Source of the DNA: Strigops habroptila
Taxonomy: Eukaryota > Chordata > Aves > Psittaciformes > Psittacidae
DNA length: 64,000 nucleotides
Direction of reading: 5' to 3'
NCBI RefSeq assembly: GCF_004027225.2
Contig: NC_044288.2
Coordinates: 1,580,719-1,644,718, forward strand
A program made the position numbers and the translations under genes. The notes beneath the pieces were generated by a model that was not told the DNA's origin, did no database searches, and worked only from the letters and a program-made list of their open reading frames with translations. Numbering within the stretch: the first letter of the stretch is position 1; each line of letters starts with the position of its first letter. Below, in pieces: positions 49,601-61,600 of the stretch.

Positions 49601-52600
49601 CTTAATATCGTTAGTAAGCAGTAACTGGGCATTATTATTAGCTCAGATGATAGCACGAGTGCGGGGTGGGGAGGTGTAATCTGGTCAGAGCCCAGGAACC
49701 ACCCAAAAGTGGTGAGACAGGGCAAAAAAGGGAGGAAAAGCCCCTATTTCTGCAGGAGATGGGAAGAGGGAGCACACCAAGGAGCTGCTGGCCTGCAGGC
49801 ACCCCCTGGATCTGGCTCTGGAGCCTCGCTGCAGACTTTCCATGTGGGACTTGGTGATGTGCCTCCATCCCTGTGTGATCCACGTGGTGCTGCGGGACAT
49901 GCTCCCGCCTTTCCCCGGCAGCAGCCCGGCTCCTGTCACCCTCCTGGCCGGGCTCCTGCCGGCAGAAGGTCTGCAGGGGGATTATATTTAGAAGAAAAGG
50001 AAGAGCGGTGGTGATAAGGAGGCCCCCGTTATCTCCCCGCGTGCCGAGCGGGGCTGCGGCCGAGTCCCGGCTCTGCTTTGGACCCGGGAAATGATTTGGG
50101 AAGGATCTGCAGGCAGGCAGGCGAGAGCGGGGAGAACAGCCCGGCATTGTCCTTCCCGTCCCTGGTGCAATTAACTGGAAAACAAGACGAGGGAAAACAA
50201 GCCAGGAGCCTGCTGGTGGGGCAGTAGCTCTGCCCCTTCCTCGCCGGGAGCTTTGCGAGCGGCTTTGCCGGCCATTGGGATCACGGGTGGTGAGGCACCG
50301 GGCAGGCTGGGAGCACCGGGAGAAGCACAAGGAGCAGGGGAAGCAGCCGCTGAGGTGATGATGGGGTTTGGGGCGATGCCCTGGAGGAGGAAGGGCTGGT
50401 GCCTGCGCCGGGGGTAGGAAGTGGCGCGGTGGGAGGGGCTGCAGCCGAGAAGACACCCAAGGTCAGTGAGCTGGTGGTGCCACCAAAGACCCTTCCCCAG
50501 GAGCCGGGAGGCTGCTTTGCCAGGACCCTGCGCTCCCCGTCCCGGGCTTGGGTGATGGAGAGGAGGCATCTCCCCAGGGAGCAGCGGCGGCTGAGCACCT
50601 GCCTCGTGTGCCGGATGTGCTGCATCGGTTAGTACCCACCACCATCTCCTTCCCGACCCGCAGGAAGCTCCCACCACGCTGCCGGCATTGCACCGGGGCA
50701 CGGCTCCAGCCTTATCCACCCCAAATTAACACCAGGGTTGGGAAAGGACCCTGGAGGGGTCGGATGAAGGAAGGGACCCTAAAAACACATGGGAGTGACG
50801 CAGCTTCCTATAGCAGGCGGTGCCAGATGGCAGCTCCGTGACTTGGCCGCATGGTCCCAAGACCAGAGCCCGGTGGGGTGGGGAACCAGAGCTCAACCAC
50901 TTCATGGATTTTGGCACTTGGTTCCATGCCGTGGCTGGGAGACAGAGCGGGACACAGGGGATGTGGCGTGCCGGTGGCGTGCCGCGTGTTCCCCTGCAGT
51001 GCTTTGGGAGGGGGAAGCCGTGGGGTGGATGGGGAGATGTGGTGTTAGATGTTGCGTGCATTGAGATGTGGGGAGGTTTTCCCTGGGGCTGTGGCTGCTC
51101 AGATAGAGAAGGGACCCCCCTCAGTGACTCCCCATCCCAGGAAGGGGGACGTGGGGCCATCCGGGCAGGACACGCAGCGTGTCCGGGGAGCCCGGGCCCA
51201 GGGATGTTGGTTTTCTCACTTTCCTTGATTTTTGGGCTTAAAATGAAAGGAAAGGCTGCTGCTGCCAGGCAGACTGATGGCAAAGGGATGTCTTGGAGTC
51301 ATGGGGCACGTCTTTTTCCACTGTATCCCAGGGACCTCCTGGCTGCACAGGGTGGTACTTGGGAGCGTGGGTCATGTCTGGGGGTCAGTACTGAGGCACT
51401 TTTTCCTCTGAAGTGATGCTGTTAAAGCCAGGCGATCCTGTTTGGCACAGGGCTGGCTGCTGGGGTTATCGTGAGCCCTCCTCATGCGCCCCAAGGGACC
51501 CTCCAGCCCTGTGACCCCATCTCATGCCCTCTCCTTTGATATGTCCATTGTATTATGTTTTTGCACTGAAAACAGGCAAAGCAAAGCCTGCCACAGCTTC
51601 TGTACCCCACATTGCCACTTGGCATTGACAGGAGCGTCCCATCCTGTTCCTCCATGGGGCTGGCAGCCGCCCTGGCTGCAATGTGGGGCTGGGACCCCCA
51701 GGCATGGGACCCCTGTTGTCACCTGCACTCCCAGGGTGCCCTGGGCTGAGCCGTGGGACAGAAATACAGATTAAATCCAGACAATCCAATGAACCGAAAA
51801 TACAGCGACACAATAAGCTGCTAATGGCACAGGCTGGGGCTGGTTATGGGGCATCTGGGGTTTATCTCATGCACTAAAGCCTTCCGGGAGCGGGCAGGGG
51901 AGGGGGACACCCTCCGGAAGAGGGGGGGAAACCCCAATTCCCTCCCCGTGCTGGTCCAGTAGGGATGTGGAGGCACAGGGGGGACACATTCAGGGGGTTT
52001 GGATGCCGCTGCCAGCTGCAGCTATACCTGTCCAATCATCCATGCTGATTTTATTCAAATAACACGATTCCCTCCCCAAAAACCCATCAGTCTATCTTCT
52101 TGTAGCTGTGTGGATGCTCCCGGTGTGGAGCGAGATGTTCCCAGAGCTGCCTGTCCTGCACTAACCCGTGAACAAGCAGCCTCTGTACCCTGCGCGGGCA
52201 CAGGATCCACCCTGGCACCGGCAGCGATTCCGCTGTCTCTTCCCCTCATTTCAAAGTCATTTGAGTTTCTGCATGAGAAACACTGACCAAGAGCTGCCTT
52301 TTGTCTTCTTTTGACAGATGAACGGGACAGAGTCCAGAAGAAAACCTTCACTAAATGGGTCAATAAACACTTGATGAAGGTAAGAGTCATGGAGTTTATT
52401 ATAAGACCAGTTCAGTGACCATCTGTGTGTCTGCTCTGGCTCAGCACTGGATGCTAAATGCCTTTTTCTTAAAGAAGTTTTATTTCATCTAGGAGTTTGT
52501 GCATGGATTTGAGAGTTCACACACGTGTCAGTGCTCAGAGCAGAGCTGGTTGCAATGGGAATGTGCTGGTGCCTTTGGAGGGCACTGTAACATCAGCACA

Positions 52601-55600
52601 CAGCCCTTGTTAGAACATGTGCCTCCTGAGTACCTGGTCCTTGCTTTACCACGAGGCTTGTGCACCATCAGGGTGAAAGAGGAGATCCCAGTGCCCCATT
52701 TCAAGGCAAAGGGGCTGTATTGTCTTTTCAAGGATACTCCTGCATGGAAATGGGCTGTAAAGGGAGATGCTTGCGGTTGTAGGTAGCTAAGCAGGGTTAA
52801 CATTGCACTGTGAGGTGCCTAATGCTTTTCTCGGTTAATGCCAGGTGTCTTGTAATTAATTCGCCCTTTGCCAAAAAAGAAAAAGAGGGAACAAGAAGAA
52901 GGAGTTGTCTGGGCATTAGGTGTCACGGTGTGTTTTCCTACCAGCTCTGCTGAGCTCAGCATCGAGCTTTTGGCTACTTGCTTGTTGTGGGAAAACATCA
53001 AGGGATGCACCCGGCTCTGGGGCTCCAACATAAGGATGTGGACCTGCTCGAGCAAATCCAGGGGAGGCCCCGGAGCTGCTGCGAGGGCTGGAGCAGCTCT
53101 GCTCTGGAGCCAGGCTGAGAGAGCTGGGCTGGGGCAGCCTGGAGAAGAGAAGGCTCCTGAAGGGGAGACCTTAGAGCAGCTCCAGTGCCTGAAGGGGCTG
53201 CAGGAAACCTGGAGAGGGGCTTTGGACAAGGGCCTGTAGGGACAGGCCGAGGGGAATGGCTTTAACCTGCCAGAGGGGAGATTGAGATGAGCTCTGAGGC
53301 AGAAGCTCTTCCCTGTGAGGGTGCTGAGGCGCTGGCTCAGGGTGCCCAGAGAAGCTGTGGCTGCCCCATCCCTGGCAGTGTTCAAGGCCAGGTTGGACAC
53401 AGGGGCTTGGAGCAACCTGCTCTAGTGGAAGGTGTCCCTGCCCGTGGCAGGGGGTTGGAACTGGAGGAGCTCCCTTCCAACCCAAACCATTCCAGGATTC
53501 CCACATGAGTAAAACCCAAGGACAAGGTCTGGGTGTCTGGGAAGAGCAGGTCCAAAGGTCAGTCTGCTCTCACAGCCTGCAGAAGCCTCCTCTGCTCTCA
53601 CATGGAAGCTGGGTGCTGTGTTTTGGGAGCTGCTCTAAGGCAGCCTGAGCACTTAAATCACCGCTTCAGGACCGAGCCACCCTTCCTGCAGAGCTCTGTG
53701 TGCAGTGTTATGGGATTGCCCAGAATACGGGTGCTTTAACAGCCTGATTTCATGTGTAAAAGTGGCAGCGGGTTATCTGGGAGACGGGAGGCTGCTTTCC
53801 TTAGCCGTCATTCTGGAATCACCATGTTTAGTGCTGGCTGTTCCTCCTGCAGGTGCGCAAGCACATCAATGACCTCTACGAAGACCTACGAGACGGCCAC
53901 AACCTCATCTCCCTCCTGGAGGTGCTGTCAGGGGTCAAGCTGGTAAGTGCCCAGGGCTGGGCAGTGATGCTGCTGCCACCCTTCCCCATAGGTCCTCTCC
54001 ATCCTCCTCCCACTCCCCTCTGTCATTTCTTATGCCATAGTTTTGTTTTCAAATGTCTGTTGTTGTTTCTTTTATTATTATTAGTTATTATTTTATTCAT
54101 TTCCACTCAGACCTGTGTTCCCCAGGCTGGTCTCTCGGGTCCCCCCAGAGCCTCTGGCTTGTGGTGCCCTGGGTAGAGCCCTCTTTTTGTGAAGGCTTCA
54201 AACCTTCACCTAGATTTGCCTCTGCATCTAAAATAATAATGGCTTTGACTAAAACTCTTTCTGTGAGAGTTTGCCCAGTGCTTTAGCTCAGGTTTGACAC
54301 TCCTGCCCCATGCTCAGCTCCTGCCCGAGCTGGATTTGTGGCCTGCAAACCTCGTCCTGCGTCATGAGCATCGTAGAGTCCCCCTCCTTCCTCCTCCTCC
54401 TCCTCAGACTGACACATTCACTCAGCTCTGGGAAGATCCCAGTTGCTGCAACAGGGTAGCACAGCAGGAATTATTTTAGCTTTCCCCTAAAATAGGATCT
54501 GGGTAAAGATCTCCCAACTCCCTCCGTTACCCTCCAGAAGATGCCAAATCAGGTTTTTGTGGGGGCTGAAAATTTGGATCAAGCTACTTGTGATCCAGAC
54601 AGCTTCCTTCTCTTCACTCCGGCTTTCAAATCCAAGGGGAAATGCCTGTGCTGGAGCCCAGGGTGTGCCAGAGATCCAGCCACCTTCATCCCCACTCTTT
54701 TGTTTTCCCTTTCACCTGGGTGTTGCGTTTTGGTTTCCATTGTGTCTCCCTGCCGTGTCACCCTCCCGTCGCCGCCGTCCCTCCCGTCCTCAATAGCAAA
54801 TAGAGCCGCCAGCTCAGCGGAGCCTTCGCCTGGTGAGAGCGCCGGCCTGGTGCCGTGCAAGCAGCGAGGAGCGGGAGGAGGAAGATGATGATGATGAAGA
54901 AGTAGGTTGGGTCTGTATCCCAGGCAGGCACTGGAGTGCCGTCGGATAGTCCAGTGCAGCCCGGAGGCTCCGACCTTCCCTTCTCCTCGGTTTTGGATAA
55001 AACCCACCCAGGGTGGTCACCCTGAGCGAGGGTCTGCAGGAGGGAAGCTGTAGGAGCACAGGCTCCCTTTGCTGCCGTCCTCATTCCTGGGCTCTGCTCG
55101 CCTGAACTGGATTATCCGTGCGCGCACTGCGGTGCCAGCCTGCAGTCAGGGCACACCACCCACCCGGGGTGACAGCATGTGTCCCCCCCACGGGGCTGCA
55201 GTGATGGCCGCTCACCTCGCACTGCATGGACAGGGCACAGGCACCTTATCGGGGGGGCTGGTGCCACTGTAGGGTCCGGGGCACAACCAGCAACCCCATG
55301 CATGTGAGTGGAGGTAGGAGCGAGCACAGACTGGCACAGCCGGGGGTCTCCATGAGGGGGCCAGACCCCAAAGCCTTGCTCAGGGGTACAAGGTGTGTTT
55401 TCCAGCCCCCTTTGATCTGGGTGATGAGTCCCTTGTGCATGGTGTCACTTCCACCTGGAGCAGTGCAGGAGGAGCTGGGCCATGGCATCTTCCCACCAGG
55501 CTCCAGTCTCTGCAGCCCTGGAGATGTTCTCCTTGCAGTGACAGCTCTTCCCCTTCAGGCTGGGGAAGGAAGGGGACCCAGAGGACTTGGAGTGTCCCAG

Positions 55601-58600
55601 CAGTTCAGAGCATCCTGGTGATGCCTCATACTGAGGTTTGGATCAGGATTTGGGCATTGATCCTCCTCCTGCTGTATCAAAGCAGATCCAGCATCCCATA
55701 TCCCATACCCCTCCCCTGGCCACAGCTCAGCCTCCTGGTACCTTGGCAATTCCCCCACAAGCAGTAGCAGTGATGAGCACAGCCCAGGGCATTCCCCAAG
55801 GGTTTGGAGGTGGGATGTGGAGCCCACATGTGGGATGAGCTGAGCTGGGTCTGCAGGGGCTGAGGCTGAGGTCATGGCTTCTTTGCCATCAGAGAGGACC
55901 TGCCTGTGTCCCCATGTCCCGCTGTGGAGCAGACCTGCCTCTGCTTCCACGTGGATGGGTCAGACCGTGCATCCGCTCATGCACAGCTCTCTTTGCTGAG
56001 CCCTATTCCCAGCTTGTCTGACTTTGGGATGGGTGGGATCCTGCCCTGGGATCTTGGAGGCTGTGCCGGTCCTGCCTGCTGCCAGCTGAGCACAGAGCTC
56101 AGAGCCCGGATGCCAACCCTCGAGGTCTTGGATGAGGTCAAGATCTTGGGGTCTTCCCACCTCCATGCCCCACCGTGGTCGTTTTGCCCTCTTGCAGCAG
56201 GATCACGCGTAGCAATGACTTTATTTGCCTGCAGAGCAAGAGGATAGAGCAGGATGTGTGAAGTGCACGGGGTCACAGCAGCACGCTGGGCACGGGGGGT
56301 GGCTGTGCATGTGGGGAGCTGCCAGCCCGGCTCCATGAGCCCCCCCTGAACCTGCTGCCTTTGTCTTGCAGCCGCGTGAGAAGGGGCGGATGCGTTTCCA
56401 CCGGCTGCAGAACGTGCAGATTGCCCTGGATTTCCTGAAGCAGCGACAGGTAAGGGCTGAATTAGGCTCATCCAGAAGCAGAGCCGGGTGATTCGTGGTT
56501 CTTTCCCCTGGCTGGGGCTCGGGAAGGGTGTTGGGAAGCAGCATCAGCCTGTGCCCGGGTGTGCCCATCCCCGTGGTGCTGGTGCTGATGAGGATGGCTG
56601 TCAGGGGACATTCCCCTGTAGGTGTTGTTCCCTCTCAGAACCACCCATGCAGCACAAAAATCAGTATCAAAATGAGGGACCAGGCTCCAGTTGTGGGAAG
56701 ACGATTGCAAATGTCACAGACAGGCACTTCTGTTCCCCAAAAAGCCTTAGCCGGAGCTCCCCGGCAGATCCCAGCACTGGGAATGGGCAGCTGCGGCACA
56801 TCCCATGGACAGACAGCATCACCCTTTGGCTTTCAGAGGGCAGGCTTTTGGGAGGTGCTGGCCCTGCAGTGCCTGTGCAGAGCCCAGGCATCCTCCGCAC
56901 CCCTGGGCGGGATCCGCCTGGAGCACTGGGATGCATCCCCAGACTTGTTGGCTCTGTAGGTGGAACCCCCAGGGCCGCGTGTCCCGTTCTGCCTGTTGGG
57001 TCAGGTCTCCCCACCGAGATGCTCCCCAGATATGCCGAGGTGATGATAAATCATACTAGTTCCTGCTGAAGCAGAGACTTTTCTCTCTCTTCGCTGGCCT
57101 GGGGGCACTGAATAAACGTGACTGTGCCCCACTCCAGAGAGGGTGAGCTGCTTCCAGCCCCCTGCTCCTCCTCCCAGCCCCTTGATAGAGACATTTTGCC
57201 GGGGGCTTTCGGGAGCTTGTTTCTCTACTTGGATGAAACAGCTTTTCCTTTGAAGCAGGATGTCTTATCCCATATGCTCCTGCTAGAGAGTGATCGTGGA
57301 GCCCTGTTGGGGAGTGGGGACCCTCCATGGGGAGCTCACCAGGGGAAAAGAGTCCAAAGCATGTGGCAGCTCGTGGAATACTGGCTGCAGGGAGAGCAGG
57401 AGCAGTGGCCAGGCAGCTCTGGGACTGTGGGGCTGGAATCTGCTTGCATGGGGCTCTTGATGAGTGCTGGGGGAGCGCTGGTGAGGGCAGCGCTGGTGTT
57501 TCTGCTTCGCTAGAGTTCAAAACCAACCTAAGCAGCCTGGTTTTGAACCCAGGAAGGAGCTGTTGAAGCTCAGCCATCCTCTTCCACCCGTGCTCTGTGG
57601 CTGTTAAATTATGCACCAGTGCTCAGGGCTTTGGGGATGAGGCGCTTCTCTGGGTGAGCTAAAATAAAGCCATTAAGTGCTGGGAAAGCAATTCCAGATG
57701 GAGAGCGCTGGAGATGTGAAAAATGCTTCCTGAGACAGGGCATGAGGTGGCCTCGCTGCTGCTTCAGGAAGCACTGGGGTCTTGTGTGTCCCCCCACTGA
57801 AGTGCTTGGGGTGGCCCTTGGGGACAGCGTGGTCAGGGACATGTCCCCCTGCTTTCTGTGGGTGAGCTTTGACCCTGGTGCTTCTCCTTTAGGTGAAACT
57901 GGTGAACATTCGCAACGATGACATTACGGATGGCAACCCCAAGCTCACCCTGGGGCTCATATGGACCATCATCCTCCACTTCCAGGTAGGTCATGAGAGC
58001 TTCTTGCTGAAGGATGCGGGGTGGACGGGGGGGAATGGTGCTGGCATCCGTCTGTCCGCGTGTTCTGTGGCAATGCTGGTGTATGGATTGGTCCAGGGGA
58101 TCCACACACGTTGCAGGATCATGGAGACTGGTGCTGCAGGAACAGCAACACCCTTTTCCCATTGTTTCCATAATGGGATCATTAATGATGGGCTGTGTGT
58201 GGTGGCCTCCCATTGGCACTGGGGTTGTTGGCGGTAGCTGTTTGCTCAGCTGATGTCTCTGGAGGAGAAGAGCAGATTCAGAGGGGGCCGTGGGGGAACG
58301 GGCTGAGCTCCCACCCGCATGGGGCTGTTATCCCGAGGTGCTCCCGGCCCTTTGTGTGGTTGTTGGAATGGAAAATGTCAGCTGCATGACAGTGGTTCAG
58401 GACCGGGGTAGGAGAAGCTCTCTGTCCCTGCTGGGGAACGCAGTTGGGACCGTCTCCAGCAATTGTGTGCTGCAGATGCTCTTGCAAAACAGGGTCTCAG
58501 GTCTTTAATACCCTCAAATTACCCAGTTGTAGCTTTGATGCCCTCAGGGCACAGCCCCTAATGCCACCAGTGTGTTGGCATGTTGGCTCGCTGAGCAGTG

Positions 58601-61600
58601 CTGCTGTCAGCAGCTTGTGAGCTATGTGGCATTAACTCCAGGGCCATTCCCGCTGCGGGACCGAGCTCCTGGGAGCTGCTGTGTCCCAGCTCCCTGCTGC
58701 ATCCCTGCTGGCATCTTCCAGATGAGGCTCGCGCTGGCTTTGGGACCTCGTAAGGAAGGCTTTAATTCTTGGAGGATGAGTGAGCAGTGCTTTTGGGGGG
58801 AGCGTGGGGATAAGTTGGGTGTGAGGCTGCTGGCGAGGCACTTGGCTGGTGGTTTGTCCATGGGAAGCAGCCGGGATCGAGCAGGATCTGGATGCTGAGC
58901 AGTCGCTGTTGTCTCTGGTGGCACCCTGGCTGGTGGCATCCCATGCTCGTGGTCCTCATCTTTGGGGTGGCCCAGCCCTGGTGCATCCTCTGCTGCAGGA
59001 GACCAGGGAGGGGAGATCAGGAGGTCCTGGGTGCCCCCCGTGCCCAGCTGGAAGGGGATGGCGCCACCCTGCCATGAGGGACAGGGTGGGTGACAAGGGG
59101 TCCCATGGGGAGCTGGGCTGGTGCCATGAGCCTGCACGTCCTCTCCCTACTGGGCTAATGGGATTGTTTCTGGGGTTGTGGCTCCATTGTGAACCTCTTA
59201 ATCTCCCGTGTCCCAGTACCATTGCCTGGGGGCAGGCGGCTGGGAGAGGTTTAGGAAGGGCTGGTGTCCGTATGGAGCAGGGAGCTGGAGCAGTGAAGGT
59301 GTGGGGCCTGCCCCCCACACCCTGGAGGCTCTTGGGGTCCCTGACTCCCTTGGTCATCTCCTGGGTTGCTCCTCATGGTGTGTTTCTCCTCTCCCAGCCC
59401 TGCTTGCTGGGGCTGAGTTCAGTATCTCCACCTTTATGCCTCCCCCACTCCCCATTTTCTCTCATCCCTGCTTTTGGTGCATGTTGCCCTGCTCTGGTCC
59501 CTCTGGTGAGCTGGTGAGCAGAGCTGGGATGCTCAAAACCTGCCCTCAGAAGGGGCTGGACTGGTATGGGATCATCGGCACTGGTTGGGACCCCGCGACT
59601 GTGTCTCCCTGAAGCGATGCCAGGTCCCCGGGGTGCCATGTGCTGCTGCTCCACGCCCTGAGCTGGGTGACCCTGGCAGGAGCGTGGGCACATGAGAGCT
59701 CTTGGGGCTCTCAGCATTAAGATTTAAGGAGCAAACCTCCCGAATTGGCCAGCAGCATCCCTGTGGAGCCGGCGCATTCCCGCTGGTGTGCGTGCAGAGC
59801 TGCTCTGACTCCTCCCTGCTTCCCCCCACCCCGTTTCTTTCCCACCCCTTCCTTTATCCTACCTTTACCAACCTTCCCCGCGTTTTGTGGGGTTTATCCT
59901 CCCCATTCCCACCCTCCTCCCCGCTCCGCTGCCTGATTCCTGCTCCCTGTTTGTGTTGGCGAGGGCCGTGCTCCCATTACCTCATGTTTGGAGAACAGGA
60001 GCTGCAGCCAATCCCCGCTCCCTCTGCTTTTAGGTCAAGTGATTTCTGAACTGCAGTGAGATGCTTTGAATGTGTGTGCTGGCAGCGCAGGCTGTAAGAT
60101 GGCTGTCTGGAGCGGCGGTGGGGCTGGCGGGAGGGAGCGCCGGGCACGGGCACCCCGCGGCACGGAGCACGGCACGCGTTGGAGCCCATGAAGCCCCATT
60201 CGGGATTGATTCGGGAGCTGGCGACTCGCTTAGCTGCGTTGCTGCCGGCGCCGGGGAGGAGGAGGAGGAGGAGGAGATGGGGAATTCTCTGGGCTGCGTT
60301 AAAGAGCCGAAGGAAAAAGCAGTGGGAAAGGCGCCCCTGTCTCCTAAAAAAAGGGTCCGCTTCAAACGGAGGCGGAGGGGGAAGAGGAGGGCGATGCCGG
60401 AGGCAGCCCCACAGCAGGAAGCCCCAGCCCTGGAGGTGCGTGAGGATGAGGATGTGCTGAAGTCAAAGGCAGCCCCTCGGGAGGGAGGAGAGGAGCCCGC
60501 TCGCTGCAGGGACCCCAAGGCAGCAGCGCTGCACCCCGGGCTCCTGGTGCAGGTGAAGGAGCGGTTCCAGGGCGAGGTGCAGAAGGTTCTGCTGGTGCCG
60601 GAGCCGTGGCAGCCGGGCGCAGACGCTGCCGGGGATGAAGGCACCACCGTCATCGCCCGCTTGCTGGACAACCCGGCTGAGGAGGGCTGCGAGAGGGCAG
60701 TGAGCCGCCTGGTCGAGCTGCAGAGGAGCGGCGCAGGCAGCCGCCAGGCTGTGCTGCTGCCCCTGCGCCCCAATGGCCATCCCGAGGGGCTCCTGTCCCC
60801 GGCCGGCACCGAGGAGCCAGCAAAGAGCCAGGAGCTGGGAGCCAACAGCACCCTGGATGCCTGGGGGAAAGGAGGCAGCAACGACCCTGGCTCCAGCACT
60901 GTGTGGACCTGCTCCTCCGCAGCAGAGCCGGGCACCGTTTCAGAGCTGTCGACGCCGTCCCCCATGGTGGATCAGGCAGAAAACCCCGGCGCAGGGAGAA
61001 CCTCAGGGTTGCCGTCGTCTCAGGCCGGGGAGGGAGATGGGCACGGACCGCCGGCCTCCCGCAGCCCGTCCTCCTTCAGCGGGCGCAGCGGGGGCGCAGC
61101 CCGGAGCTCCTCAGGGTACAGCAGCGACCTGGCCACACGTGCTGGAGCTGGTGGGACCACGGCATCTCCCTCTGAAGGTGGCCACAGGCTTGGAGGGGGC
61201 CAGGCTTGGAGGGGGAGCTCGGGGACAGCCGGAGGAATGGTCAGTGTCTGCGTATACCCTCACCCCCCTTTTGGACCGGGGCGGGGGGACCTGGTGCAGT
61301 GGAGCCCAGATCCTGGTGGCTCCTGGGGACAGTCATTTTGGCAAGGTGCAAGCTCATGCTGAACATGGGTGATGCAGAAAGCTCCCGAAGCCTTTTCCCT
61401 TCCGAGCATCTCCATTAGGAAGCATTTTTCAGGGATTAACCCATCCTGTGTTCCCAGCATGGGTGGTCAGAGAGCTGTGCTCACCGGAGCCGGTGCGTGC
61501 TGCCTGTGCTCACAGAAGCTCTTGGTGCTGTGTTGGTGTCACCAGTGGCACATGTGCCCTCAGGGCTGCTGGGTTGAGTGCGAGTTTGGGGTATCCCCAT

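Noticed and set aside
52499-52786. 95-codon frame just after the shared MACF1 exon
   Set aside because: Not in phase with the exon donor, no homology recognised, and probably chance in a less GC-rich intron.
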